DNA from: Primula veris
Lineage: Eukaryota; Streptophyta; Magnoliopsida; Ericales; Primulaceae
Assembly: GCA_963682055.1 (NCBI GenBank)
Contig: OY821744.1
Span: forward strand, 5,992,835-6,056,834
DNA length: 64,000 nucleotides
Reading direction: 5' to 3'
Below the pieces are notes generated by a model. The model ran no database searches and had not been told where the DNA came from. It was given only the letters and a program-made list of their open reading frames with translations. Shown here in pieces: positions 51,279 to 64,000 of the stretch; positions within the stretch are counted from its first letter, which is position 1; the number at the start of each line of letters is the position of its first letter. Made by a program: the position numbers and the translations under genes.

Positions 51279-51639
51279 TGGACCGATGAACACACGGTTT
51301 GAAGGTTGGAGGGGGGAGGGAGAAAAAATGGGAATTGGCGAGGGAGGGGGGGATTGTGTGTAAGTGATATATAATAGTGGGTGAGATTTACCGAGGGATC
51401 GATGTTTGGAAGGGGCTCCGACGGACGAGGGGGGATGGTCAAAAGTGGCGGATTTTGACGTAAAAGAGCCGGGTTTCGAAAAACCCGCCGACCAGTCAGG
51501 CTTGGCCAACTGGTCGGCCGGGTGAGTTGTTATTAATGCTGAAATATCTACTATATTATATTTTATACAATTAGATATGCAAATAAACAACGGTTTTAAG
51601 TATTCGGAAAGGTGAACGTAGTTACAAGCAAGGTACAAA

Positions 51640-52480
51640 TGAGATAAATGAACATACTTTCATATGCTAAAAGAAGGATCAAAACGAGATAAAGTCCCGA
51701 GCCATGGAGAGAGTGAAAAACTGGAAACATGGACTAAAACAAGGCTTGTGCAAAATTTAAAGTTGAAGGTGAAGTTTGGGAACTTGTTCGTTTTGTGTTA
51801 ATAACATCCTCATAACTTAGCTTCACCAAAACAACTTCATTGATTGAGATCTGCCCGCAACGTACCGAAACTAGTAAATATGTTATTCGTTGTAGATGAA
51901 CAAAAAAGATTGAAAATTTTATTCTAGACGGATAGGGTATGTCAACTATTTTGTATCTAAAAATCAGAAATATATATCTCGCTATGAGAAAATATATGAA
52001 AAACTTTAAAAAAATTAACTATGAAAACATGAAAGACGTTGGTCATAGGCCTTGTCGTTAAGGTTATAAGTTAGGTTATAACCTAGTTTAGAAGTAAGTT
52101 AGGTTATACATTATCTATCGTGGCGGTTGCTGAATATGACAATTGTCGTTGTGGCTTTCTCTCTAACAGCCTTCTAAGCTATCATATCGGAATTATGATC
52201 ATAGGAGGTGAGTTATAATCTTTACGGGTGTATTTTGTTGCCGAACTAAAAATAAAATAGGATTGTAATGTAATTACCGGGTCTTGATCTATATTTCTGT
52301 AATCGGACTAATACACTACAAGTCGGTTTTAAGGACACGACAAAAAAAATATGTAATTATATTTTTTTATATATGTGAAGTGAAGTATTTTTTCTACTTA
52401 AGCTGTATAAAATGTCATATATATTTGTGAAAGATAGTTTTTTCCTATGAAGTTGAGAATCATGATATATTCATAGTGTA
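51640..52480. other. Intergenic DNA without recognised features
   Basis: Nothing was recognised beyond AT-rich unique-looking sequence. Confidence 0.4.
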
Positions 52481-52822
52481 AGAGCATCCGCATATGTTAA
52501 TTATGGTATAAAAAGTGACATGCATCAGAAATCTTATAAATTTCTTAAATTTCACAAAATATAAAATTCATCTTATATATGAGAAATATATATGATTCTA
52601 CTTGTAAATATAATAGTAAGAAACTATCATGTGGTTCATATTTTTGTGGTTAAAATATTGTTATGATTATTAAATGATAATAAACAAATAAAAAGAAATA
52701 ATGAGGTTATTATAATTAAATTAATAAGCAAGCTGGAATTTTGTGTAAATACAAACGGTTTTTAAAAAAATATAAAATATGTTAGAACGAATGATTAAGT
52801 TGCCCGATGCGGTTGCTCTAAG
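52481..52822. mobile_element. MITE with TAAGAGCATCCGCAT ends
   Basis: The left end TAAGAGCATCCGCAT and the right end ATGCGGTTGCTCTAAG are inverted with two mismatches, a very common plant MITE terminus. The interior is AT-rich and non-coding. Confidence 0.65.
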
Positions 52823-55800
52823 AGAACAAATTATTTAAAGTGAAATTTACGGGCCGTAAAGGTAATAGTAGTATTAATTAAAGTAAAAATTAACGAAACA
52901 TATTATTTTTGAAATTAAAATTTAATCCAAACCAATCGGTGAAATCTGGCCTCATGCACAACGTTCCCGTTTTTGTCATTTATTACCACTATTATTATCA
53001 CCATGCATTCCATAATTTGATGTCTAAGATTTTTAGTTCCCTTTTCAACTTAAAGAAAATAATTAGCGCTTAACAAATATGACGTATTAAAATTTAGAAT
53101 CCAGATTTGCTCTCTTTGTAAAATTTATCTTGAATGAATTTTTAAAAAGATAAAAAATCATAAAAAAAAGGCAAAATGAAACCTCTGATGAAAAAATACT
53201 ATAATAAACAATCTATATAATAATAAACAATATATTTCCAAAACAGTTTAAACGACAGGATACACTAGCAGTCTATGGTCATTTTAAAACAGTTTAATTA
53301 ATGATCTTTTACAATAATGTAACACAACAACATGAAAGTGATATAATCTTTTACACTGTTTTTTTAGTTGTTTTTTTTTTTTTTTTTTTTTTTTGTTTGT
53401 AATACTGTTTTTTGACGAAAATCTTTATAGAAAAAATGCATCATAATTGAACTACTTCTTGAAAACAATCTAATTAAACTAAAACACTTTGTTGCACAAT
53501 TTCCCCATTAGGCTGTTTTCAAACAACAATCTAATGAAAAAAAACACACAAAGTGATGAAAGAATTAAATTTTTTTTGAAACGATACGGTTAGAACTGTA
53601 ATTCTGAAAGTTTAATTAGGTGTAGTAAAATTCTCGCTCTTAATAAATTGAAGACTCGGTTGCATTCATTTTACAACTCGGGTACCTAATATCAATTAAG
53701 CTATTTCATCTAATTTACAGCAAAGGTCCACGACAACGATCAGTTAGGAGTTAGCTCATTCACGATCTGCCAATGAGGTGGTGGAGTCTCCATTATTGGG
53801 CTCTTAAGGGAAAAACTACACTGTTTATCTGATCATAAATAGAACTGGCATGGGTTTATAGTGGTCAAAAACTTAATTACTTGTTAAAAATAGGCTAAAA
53901 TTTAAATAAATTTGAGGGCTTACCTATAGCTTAAATAATTTGGGTTTTGGTCCATACTTTAAATTTCCTTTTTATCATTATGATCCAAGGGATATACACC
54001 GTGTGGCTTGACTAATTGCTAGTTACAAGAATTATAAAGGACACATGAATAAGCCATGTCGAACACACCATTTGGCGCGTCACATGCGTCTACGTGTCCC
54101 ATGCATGCCCGACTCTCTTAATTCTTTTTGAAGAGTTCGTGCATCGATCGTAGATGATTGACCACATGTGTTTTGCTAGAATTTGTTGTGAGCTTCATTA
54201 TTTCTCTTACAATACTTAGTGTCATAAAAGAACAGGGAAAAAAAGTAGTTCTCACATTGTTTTTTCATTTTTTTCACATTACCCCAATGTTAAAGTTCAA
54301 GATACATTACAATTTACAGAAATCTTTAAATAAGCATGTGAATAAGTAAAGGCTCGAGAGCCAAATCTAACAAGCATCCCCTTTCGGTCTCCAGCGTGAT
54401 CAATACCTCTATAACTGTAGCCTGTAATTGTATGATTTTTATTTAAGAATGAAATATAGTCGAGATTAATAAAATTATTTTCTTAATAGAAACGTATAAG
54501 ACTTGATTTTATTAGCCTAAACGTAAAAGACATGTTACTTTTAGAGAAAGACGTTAATACGATGACGCAAAATCATCACAATAGTTTCTAAAAGTTTTCG
54601 ATGCGCTTAATTGAATTATTTACAATATGATATTTTGTTATAAAGTTTTAAAAACTTAACAAGTTTTTTATATATATATAAATTGGTGGGTAAACCCACT
54701 ATTTTATTAACAATGAAGGCTGCTACGACCTTATTACAACAAAAATTCAACTTAAAACAATAAACACTTTAAAGAAAAACTTATAATGCTAAGAAATTAA
54801 ATAAATATTTATTCTTATATGCACTTCGAAAATTTGTTCCGATCTTTTCCACATTATTGTGGCAACAATTGATGAACTTTTGTTGTTGATGAGTTGAATG
54901 ATTGTTTTTAAAAAAATATGTAGTCACCCAAAAGGCCGTTTGAACAACTTTCTAACAGATGATAAATGTTGTTTTCTCTTAATCAATATATTGTCTAAAA
55001 AAAACATATTGATTAACATATTACAATTCTAAATGTAAACACTTGACAAGAAAACACTACGACATAAAAACACTATAGTAGCTTACCAATTAAATCAATT
55101 TGATTTTTAAAGTCAAATAAAAAAGGAGTGTTGTTGCAATCTTCTGACTTGTAGAATAAGATGAAACCACTTCATTTTGAATAAGAACTTCACTCCAAGC
55201 TTCAACGAGTCGATAAGTGTTGTTTGACATCATTTCAAGTGTCAAATTAATATTTGTGCCCTTTTTATAATCATATAATTCTAGTTTTTTTTTACTTACT
55301 ACATTTGCAGTATGGTACAAGTATAACCCATAGGAATAATAACCATTTCTAATATATATGCCTTTGGAGAAATATTGACTTGACTAATCGATTAAGTATT
55401 AACAAGGAAAATCATCTTATATGATTTGCAAAAAGCATAAAGTATCTTAAAAATCTTCCCAATCTTCGGTTTCAGAGCTATATCGGTGATTCTTATTGAA
55501 AATTTTGGGTCGGTAGTGTTCATCCTTGTCAACCTCCTCAATTTCCTTAATTCTCTCAGATTTAGTTGACATGTGGACTTGACAAGTGTTCGTTTCTTAC
55601 TGTGCTGACAACAAATTTGTTGTTGGAGGTCCTAAATTTGTTGTTGCATGTGAATGGTAGATTCCTGTGTTTTCCCTGGTTGTTGCGTTCAAAATCCTTG
55701 TGATTTGCAAATTGCACTTAATACATACAATTAGATTCAAATGGAAGGGTTGAGCGTCATCGGCAACCTCGAAGTCTAGATATTATTCTCGAAAAAGAAG

Positions 55801-56486
55801 TTGGAGTAAACTGTTCTTTATCCCATGCTCGTAATTGAACCAATCAGTCATTTTTGGGATCAAGAGAGAATGCTAGTCTAGATAGTGGGCCGCCGCCAGT
55901 TGCACATGCTGTTGTATCGTCTTGGTAGACTTATTCTATTAAATCACTCGAATTTTTGGAACTTTTTGAGATTTTCACTCCAATCAAGTGAGTGAACTTA
56001 TGAGAATGCTGAAACTTTCTACTGAGATTTAACATGTTTTGACTGAACTTGCTTTTTCCGATGAGAGAGCTTCCGAGACATTAAACTTTCTCAAAATCAC
56101 TATGTTTTTGGAACTTTGGATCAAAACACCTCTAAAATAATGTCAGTACTAAAAAAACGCCTTTTGCATCCGAATTCGTCATTTGCAAAAGGAAAAAAAA
56201 GATGAGACATAGCTCACATATAAGATACAAAAGTAACATGTTAAAAATAGCCCAATTCAAACTAAGCTAATATCTACAAATTTAATAAAAAATCAAACTA
56301 GTTAATCTAAAAAAACTTAATAATATAAAATATTATCATTTGATTAGTCCATAACTAGGCTAACAGATAAGTCCATATCCATATGATGAGAATAAACACT
56401 ATGAGGAAGCTCAGAGTTGCCATAGTAAACATTGGTAATGCCATTAGAGCCCATTTTAACAAGATTATTAGCAATATTATTATTTT
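52823..56486. other. AT-rich intergenic DNA
   Basis: A poly-T run lies at 53369-53394. No gene is supported; the open frames at 54158-54349 and 55090-55320 carry no domain. No element boundaries were recognised. Confidence 0.5.
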
Positions 56487-59400
56487 CTCTATAGTATAAT
56501 TTTTAAGCAAACAAATGTCTTCCCAAAGATTAGAGAATTGAATAGGAGGTTAGAGATACCGTGCCACCTATTTCTGATAAGGAGAGAGTCTGTTTCAATA
56601 ATAACATTGTTTATATCCAAACTATAACAAATAAAAAGTCTTGTATATAAACATACCCAGGTCACACCTTTTGGAAAAAAAGGGAATAATAAATGATTTT
56701 TGAAGAAACGGATATACAATGGGAATATGATCACTACTTCGGGTTGATTTGTTTCGACTTTGATTATTAAACAATTAACCTGGCCAAATTAAAGTCAGGG
56801 AAAGCTGGCTTTATTGGATTAGAAACTTGTAAATTTTTCAGGCCATAGAAAAAGAAACAAAACAAAATGGCCAAACAGATGCAGATAAAATTATGACTTA
56901 ACCATTTTACATTACCAAACATTTTCAATTATCACGCACTTCCTAGTACCAAACTAGGCCATCTAATCCACCCTGGTCTATCTTTCTCCTTCATTACACA
57001 AAATACCATTTATATATAATAATAACCCTGGATAAGTCCACGGTGGTTGAATCTGGACAGGACACCCTCGAAATATACAAGAAGCTTCAATGGAAACGCG
57101 CAAAGTAATGAATTTAAACAGCAAATCGCCACCTACACTAAACTTACTCTAAATCTTATATACTCCAAACATTTCAACTACAGAATTATAGTTTTCTAGT
57201 ATCATTCTTCTCAGAATCCAAAATTTTCACTTTTCAAATATAAATATGTGATAACTCTATAGTATAATTTTTAAGCAAACAAATGTCTTCCAAATATTAG
57301 AGTATAATTTTTAAGCAAACAAATGTCTTCCAAAGATTAGAAAATTGAATAGGAGGTTAGAGATACCGTGCCACCTATTTCTGATAAGGAGAGAGTCTGT
57401 TTCAATAATAACATTGTTTATATCCAAACTATAACAAATAAAAAGTCTTGTATATAAACATATAATTCAGCATAATTATTAGTATTATGCCCTAAACTAA
57501 CTGAAAAGGCAAAAATGACATGATCAAATTCATCGCTAAGTATACCACCACTACCGGCAAGACCAGGGTTCCTGAGAGGAACCATCGACATTAAATTTAA
57601 GTCTACCTTTAGGGGGAAGGGTTCAAGCTAAAGCTATAGGTCTTTGGTCTTTTCAGGGACGACTTAGGCCCAAGTCCAGTAAGACTTGGATCCTTGGGCA
57701 AAAACTGGGCTGAGACAATTTTTTGTTTGTTTTTGTAATAGGACTTGGGCAAAATAAAATAAATTTTAGACTGGGTCTTGTACAACCGGTACTGTTGGGC
57801 CGTCCCTGGTCTCTTAAGAATAGGCTTAATAAAATTAACACCACAGCCAAGGTCAAATTTTGAAAATTGGTAATAGGAGTGCATTTAGTAATAACAATAT
57901 TTAAATCTCTAATCCATTTATGAACTTTAGCAATAATCTGATCTGCATTAAAATCACCATTATCATATAAAAACTTATTTCTTGTAATCCAGATTTCCCA
58001 AATAATTAAGAAAGGAACTAATCTAGCCATTTTATCCACTTGAGAAGATTTGTTACAAAAATTGCACCATGTAGTAATGACTAATGAGAGATTTAATAGA
58101 AAAGAAAGCATGAAATTATAACCAAAATGTTACAGAAATGATGATGCCACACTTTAAGACTAAGTTCACCTTTGATAAACAAGTGTTCAATACCATTTAT
58201 TTTATGATTGAAACAACAAATACACTTACTGACTATAGGAATATTAACTCTATATAAATCACTATCTATATTAACAGCATTATTCCAGACTTTCCAACAA
58301 AAAGTAGAAATTTTTATACACAATATGTTATTCCATAAACATTTAAAAATAGAGTTACGTGGTAATTTTTGTCTAAAAAAATGAAATGCATTCTTACAAG
58401 AAAGAGTCCCATCTGTAGAATGTGGCCAAAATCTAATATACTCCTCATCTCTAAAACACAATTTATATTTGTTTACCTCATTAAGCAAAGTAACATCTCC
58501 TAACTCTAAAATGAGCTCTTTAATTTGTTCCAGCAAAAACCATTATGAACCTGATTAAGAAGAATATTAGAGTTATGCATAATAAATTCATTTTTTAAAG
58601 GCCCAATACCCCTCCAATTTTCAAACCATAAACTAATGGATCCTTCTTTTAAAACCCCATTACTATTAGAAATTAAAGTGGAAAGATAAAAGCTAATACT
58701 TTTCCACATGTTGAAGCTATGGGCAAGAAATTGAGGACTATCCCAGTCATTACATCTAATTAAATATTTCTGATACATAAAAGGTGGTCCAAGGAGTTAT
58801 TTCATTTAACATTTTCCAAGCTAATTTAGCATGTAAACCATTCATAACTTCTGTGATATTTCTAACCTCAATACCCCCTTCTATGGTGGGAATATCCATT
58901 TTATTTCAATTAATCCAATGATGCTTAAGCTTATTATTAGAACTACCCTAATAGAAATCAGAAAAAAGCTTTGTTAATCTTGTTAATAACAAGTTGAGGA
59001 GGATGTGTAACGGCTAATAAATGGACATGAAAAGAACTAAGCACGGATTTAATAAGACCAACTTTAGCTCCTGTAGAAAAAAGATTAGATTTCCAGCTAG
59101 GAACTTTATTATTGATTTTTTGAACCAACAGTTCATACATATTAGTAGTAAGTTTATTACTATAGTGCAGTGGTATACCAAGATAAGCGGTGGGAAAAGA
59201 GCCCTCAGTAAATCCAGTGGTATTTTTAATAATTTCTATTCTAGGTGGCTTAAGGCCTTTAGCCAAAAAAATACTTTTATTACTATTAAGTTTTTGCCCA
59301 GACACTTTTTCATAATTATGAATAAATTTCATAAATTTATCAATATTAGATTTACAACCATTAAGGAAAATTAAAATATCATCATCATATAATGAATGGG

Positions 59401-59545
59401 AGATTGGAGCAATACCTCGAGGTAGCTTGAAATACTCGTTATATATGGCGTTCCGAATTTCAAAATTTGAATCAAAAGCCACTTTTTGAAAGTTTATTGT
59501 GAAAAATTGTTGTAATTGTATTTGTATATATACTATGGGGACCAT
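56487..59545 (-). pseudogene. L1-like LINE remnant (RT, zinc-binding and RNase H parts)
   Basis: On the minus strand, 59545-58958 encodes the later part of a LINE reverse transcriptase with LYDDDILIF (the FADD-type catalytic box, with D in the A position), VSGQKLNSNKS and TAYLGIPLHY. Then 58536-58093 gives a zinc-binding RT tail (ISTFCWKVW, then CICC...EHLF), and 58111-57850 the usual PFLIIWEIWITRNK segment. About 57620-57259 gives an RNase H domain (FNVDGSS, AGSGGILSDEF, AELYV, then IIETDS in another frame). Several frame changes and stops break it; the endonuclease half is absent, as in 5'-truncated copies. The end of RNase H is present a second time at 56487-56656. Confidence 0.8.
57259..57462. 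repeat. Second copy of the LINE RNase H end (direct repeat of 56487-56656)
   Basis: The two segments share 'aggaggttagagataccgtg', 'ataaggagagagtctgttt' and 'aaaaagtcttgtatataaac' almost without change. The copy here also holds an internal repeat of about 38 bp ('gtataatttttaagcaaaca' twice). About 600 bp of unrelated sequence separates the two. Confidence 0.85.
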
Positions 59546-60950
59546 ATTGTAATTACATTAAATATATAGAATTTGTTGTTTTGGTCCATGTACTGCCTCG
59601 GCCGTCACTGAGCTCTGATGAGAGCTTCTATGTTGTCGCTTCTAACCTCCGGTGAAATCTTCTTTGTCATTGACAAATTATAGTAAAAGAGGACTAAACT
59701 GAGGATATAGACAAAAAGAGAGAGATAAACCACCACAAGATATGTCGTCCGCGACAATGACATAGACAAAGTGACAGATCAGACAACGATGGTTAGTCTC
59801 CGAAGCGATAAGAGAGGAATGACTAATGAGTGAGGGAGAAAGATAGATAGGTCAAGCAGCGACGGTCTGTCACCGGAGCTCTGACATCGGCAAAGCTCAT
59901 GTAAGTTGTTGCAGTCGCGTTTTCCTTGCAGAGTTTCGTGTAAAGATAGAAAGTGTTGTGCGTAATCGGGTTAAATAGAATTGTACCTCTTTTATATATT
60001 GGGTACAAAAATACATATGAGTATTTCAAAAGGTTATCTTATAAAGTATGATTAAAAAAATAGAGGTATTAAACCTTTAAAGAAAAGGTACCGCCCTCCG
60101 ACTTATTTCAATTAATTCTTCATACATGAACATGCAGTGCATTGAGTTGATAATGTTCTGATGATGAATGATTAATAAAAGGGTTTAACTCTAAATTATT
60201 ATATCAATTACTCATAAAAAAACCCGGGTTCACACCAAATATTCCTCGTGTTTCACACAAAAGTTATACGTTTACTCACCAAATATCACCGTATTCATCA
60301 TATTCGCATTAAAAAGAAGGATTGACACTCCAAAAAAGAATTGATAAGCTAAATTATACTGAGAAATCAAAATTATATGCATTCGAAGTTTAAACCATTG
60401 CCGTGTGAGCACACCTATTCGAGTGAATTCCGATTATTTTTAATTAGCCTCAGACGCCGAGACATATTTCCTAGGTTCAAGAACCGTTACATTGGTTTGA
60501 TTTTTTCATCCTTTTTCAACGAATGAATATCATAAAGCTTAAGCAAAGTATATGCACTCTTAAATTAGTCATGGGGTCAACCGAAAAAGACAGTTAGTTT
60601 TAACTCTTCTAGCTTCAAAGCAATAAGTTCGGTTACGTGATGAGGGCATCTCCTATTCACTTAGTTCTTCTTGACTTACGGTACTGACCAAAGACCGACA
60701 TAGTGCACTTGAGAACTTGCTCATTCCTTTTTCTAAATGGTGTTTTTTCATGAAAATCATTTTTATTGTCTTGTACTAACACATTTCTCTGAGCTTCTTT
60801 ACAAGGATTAATAACTTAATTGCATGTTTTATGGGTATAATTTGAAACTACCCATAATTTATGGAGGCTATTTGCAATCTACCAAAAAAGCATAAAATAT
60901 ATATATAAAAAAAAAGTGAGAAAGCGTTAGCCAATGTGTGTACTCCGAAG
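59546..60950. other. Intergenic DNA without recognised features
   Basis: No gene or element boundary was recognised; the open frame at 59823-60029 has no domain. Confidence 0.45.
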
Positions 60951-62560
60951 TGGACAAACACTGTCACGCACTCATGTGTTTAACAGTTTCTTTCTCATTA
61001 TAATCCCAAGTTAGGTGACTCTTCTTTCTCTAACTTGTTCATCTGCAGTTTCAACTCACTTTCAAGTATGATCATCTACATTTTTTTTTTTAAAATTTTT
61101 TTTGGTTATATGTTGATATCTTTTCTGTATAATCATATCCATGAATATATAGCTTGCATGATGCATCCATTCCATGCTAATGTTTTGAAAAGCTCGCTTC
61201 CAAACTGAAAAAAACTAGACTTAAAACTTCATCTAATCTTGCTTTCATGCTTCTAGAACAAAGGAGTTTTTAGTTGGTGATAATTGATTATCCTTTGTTT
61301 TACAAACATTCACAAAAGCTGGTTTTAATGTACATGTGCTTCGGTTCAAAAATTGCTATAATAAGATTTCATTTGTGAGAGGATTGCTTCAACTTTTATC
61401 TTTTGTTTAATTTTGTTTTCATGGCTGTATGTGTTCGGTTATATGACAATAGTGTTGCAATGAATTGTCTGAATCTGTTCAATTCAAAATTTGTGCGATT
61501 TAGTTCCTCATGGGTCAATTTAATGGAAGTAGTTTTGTAATGAGTTGTCTGATCACGAATTATTGGATTAAACATATTCGGCTCCTTCTCGAGCTCTGCT
61601 ATAATTTTCTTGATATAACTAAAAAGACTCTCCAAATTCACAAAAATCCTTGACTATTTCTTGTCAAAATCACTCTTTTTCCCGTACCCACTCTCAAGAT
61701 CACTCAACTGCTCTATCGATCGTCACTACTGATGTATTTCCTTTGGCTTATGAGAAAGTTAGGGATGAATTTCATTTGGGTTTCTAAAGAAAATAATGAT
61801 CAAACTCTTAATTCCTAGTATTTTATACCCTGATGTTGAGCCTCTAGAATGAACAAGAGTAAACACAGTTGGATGCTAAGTCAAACTTCGGTGAAAGCTT
61901 TGGGTAAATTTGGAAGAATTGGTTTTACTAAAAAACTTTTGTTTTAGATATCAACTATTTTCTTTTACTAAAGAAATATAGGTATATTGGATCAACTGTA
62001 GACACAGGGTGAACTTAAATATAAGAGACTACATTTGTATGATATTTCTATTACATACATTTCTTTTAAGTGGTTAATTTATTGTAATTTGTTAGTTGTG
62101 CTAACAAACCTCAACAGAATGGATTTATAAACGACAACATTTCCTCCATGATTTGAATTTTACATTTAATCAACGTATATCTTTAAAAAATTGATATTAC
62201 TCTGAAAATATTATATACATCAGCACATACCACAAGCATGCAAGATTTCCTTATTTTACTCAAATTCATAGCGGTTTGAAATCTCTTAACCAAAATTCTA
62301 AATTTTCGTAAGAAACAAGCATTATATATGCCGAATGTTTATGTGTTGAGATCATTGTTGCTTCTGCCTGTTTATTTTCGTTTTGGGAAGTTATTCTGGT
62401 TAATTTTTTAAACTCTATTTTCCCCACAATTGAAACAATACAAAAGCGCAAAGTAAACTGTCTCATTATATGTTTCTAATCTATCCTTTCTGTCCCAGCG
62501 GAGACTGATACTTTTCATCTTTGTGTTTCTTTTCTTTTTTTTACTAAGACTCTTACCAGA
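60951..62560 (+). promoter_or_regulatory. Probable leader and leader intron of the SDE3-like gene
   Basis: A strong 3' splice site (a pyrimidine run, a CTAAG branch-like site, then CTTACCAG ending at 62559) sits one base before the ATG at 62561. This implies an intron in the 5' leader. A donor-like CAA|GTATGA lies at about 61063-61070, after CT-rich leader-like sequence. The promoter was not identified. Confidence 0.4.
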
Positions 62561-63439
62561 ATGTCGTGGTTCATTGAGTTTCTGCAATCTATACTTAGCT
62601 GCCTTAATGAAGAAAGCGAAGACGAGTACCAGCATAGAAATAGGAGACACGTAACTTATCCATATTCTCCTCAAACCCTTTCAACTCCCTTCATAAAACA
62701 ATCAAATCCCTACACTGATTTTAATCCTCATATCCAAAATTCCTCTGACTTATCGAAATCGTTCCAAAACTTGACAGAAACAAGAACCAAGACTTCAATT
62801 CCAACTAAGCTACCTAAAAAAGAAAATTATGCTTGTGTTAAACCTAGTGTAGTCCCAAATTCAGCTGACCAATTTAAGAATCCTGTAAATAGTGTATGTG
62901 AGAGTGCAAGTAAATTTTCTCAACATGGTTCATCTTCGTCATCAAAGGCCCATCCCTACACTGATTTTAATCTTCATATCAAAAATTGCACCAACATAGT
63001 GGAATCTTTTCAAAATTTGACCGAAACAAGAACCAAGGTTTCAATTCCAGCTAAGCTAACTAAAAAAACAAGTGATTCTTGTGTTAAACCTAGTTTAGTC
63101 CCAAATTCAACTGCCCAATTTGAGAATCCTGTAAATAGTGTATATGAGAGTGCAAGTAAATTTTCTCAATATGATTCATCTTCGTCATCAAAGCCTCATC
63201 GAACTTCCTCTAAGCCGACAATAATGTCTATTGGTCCATCTGGTTCTAGGAGTAAACATGAGAAAAACAATTACGTATTTGTTCGAGAAGCTACATCGCC
63301 TACTTATACAATTCCTGAGGATTTAAAAAAATTATTTGAAACAGACGTTGTGCCTATGATTTTAAAAAAGAGTGTAACCCCATCGACCTACAAGAAGTAT
63401 TTTGAAACATTGCTTTATGCCGAGGATTTCTACTTTCAG
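62561..63439 (+). CDS. First coding exon of a putative SDE3/MOV10-like RNA helicase (partial)
   Basis: The exon gives 293 residues and ends at CAG|GTAATT in frame 0; the remaining exons lie outside the window. Residues 249-293 (YTIPEDLKKLFE, then STYKKYFETLLYAEDFYFQ) resemble the segment that precedes the helicase core in plant SDE3/MOV10-type proteins, which act in RNA silencing. No helicase motif is in view, so this is a recognition from memory of one conserved stretch. Residues 1-50 begin MSWFIEFLQSILSCLNEESEDEYQHR. Residues 51-132 and 133-214 are a tandem duplication of a Ser/Thr/Lys-rich, probably unstructured sequence (LTETRTK, then CVKPS and SASKFSQ in both). Start: the first Met, directly after a splice acceptor. 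Confidence 0.6.
62711..63202 (+). repeat. In-frame tandem duplication (246 bp, 82 codons)
   Basis: Units at 62711-62956 and 62957-63202 stay in frame and are of equal length. They share YTDFN, SFQNLTETRTK, CVKPS, PNS, NPVNSV, ESASKFSQ and SSSSSK, differing by scattered substitutions only. Confidence 0.9.
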
Positions 63440-64000
63440 GTAATTATCAACATTTGTATTCTTTAAACCGATAGTTGATAGGAAAATGCAAAATTGTCAA
63501 TGTACCTGTTTATGCTGATAAAAGGCCAATATGCTATTTAGTTCATGCTACTACGTTACAGTAATTTTGAATAACATGAGCAGACTGTGCTCAACCTAAG
63601 CAACACAAATGCTTCGCAATTTTTATTTTGTTTTTTATCTGCTAGCTGGGACATGTAACATTCCTCTAGAAACTTAGACTGGTATTTTGGTATCTATATA
63701 ACAGACCTAAGACTTTTTTTTGGCATATTGGTTTTTAATAGTTAGAGAATGTTGAACATAATCATTATGGACCTATGATAGCTAATCTTTGCTGACGAGG
63801 AGAGGGACCAAATAGCATGTTTTGTAAAATTTGCTGAAGTGAGTATCGTAGACTATTGTCTGATAAATTTGGCTTTCATTTACATGTATGTTTGCTATAT
63901 TAATTATTAATGTTCAGAATTCAGTAGTCATAGTCTATGCCTTTATCTCTCTTATACATTTGTTTAGTAACTTCTATAGTACTCATATTACAGAGTTATA
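63440..64000 (+). other. Intron of the SDE3-like gene (continues beyond the window)
   Basis: The stretch begins with the donor GTAATT. No acceptor followed by a recognisable coding exon was found before the window ends. Confidence 0.5.

Noticed and set aside
51279..51638. Upstream part of the 183-codon minus-strand frame as coding
   Set aside because: It is dominated by a pyrimidine-rich, leader-like stretch and has no recognisable domain.

Overview
This is about 64 kb of nuclear DNA from a flowering plant, most likely a eudicot. The signs are AT-rich intergenic DNA, GT-AG introns, plant-type orthologues (a CHR4-like chromatin remodeller, plant SEC20, mitochondrial bL12) and plant transposons (Copia, TRIM, SINE, Helitron, Stowaway-like, Mutator-like and hAT-like MITEs, an L1-like LINE). 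No family or species can be named from the sequence. Exon models come from reading splice sites and checking that the frame carries across each junction; no RNA evidence was available.

Gene-rich half, 1-36 kb. A decayed tandem array precedes a single-exon gene for mitochondrial ribosomal protein bL12 (4079-4729, +). It converges on a seven-exon SEC20 SNARE gene (6405-10433, -) that ends in an HDEL retrieval signal, opens with a GC-AG intron, and has a second, openly translatable copy of its last exon inside the final intron. A small plant-specific protein gene (14285-14590, +) converges on a large CHD3-type gene of the CHR4/PKR class (16775-33174, -, ten coding exons, about 2,099 residues: PHD, two chromodomains, SNF2 helicase, SANT). 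Its introns hold a complete TRIM, a tRNA-type SINE with 18-bp target duplications, and two related MITEs. Its leader region has a minisatellite array and a GC-rich promoter with E2F-type and G-box sites.

Transposon-rich half, 36-60 kb. This contains a repeat array whose units show the empty site of a short Helitron, three copies of a Mutator-type MITE, and a Ty1-Copia element (39051-45871) with 225-bp LTRs. A Tigger/pogo-type transposase remnant, more MITEs and a broken L1-like LINE (RT, zinc-binding and RNase H parts) follow. The Copia body is the most unusual part of the window: its pol is badly broken although the two LTRs are still about 96% alike by eye. It is also studded with short hairpins that have unrelated stems but nearly the same eight-base loop, CCNGTCGW. 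I see 17 of these.

Right end. The first coding exon of a putative SDE3/MOV10-like RNA helicase (62561-63439, +) carries an 82-residue tandem duplication; the gene runs out of the window.
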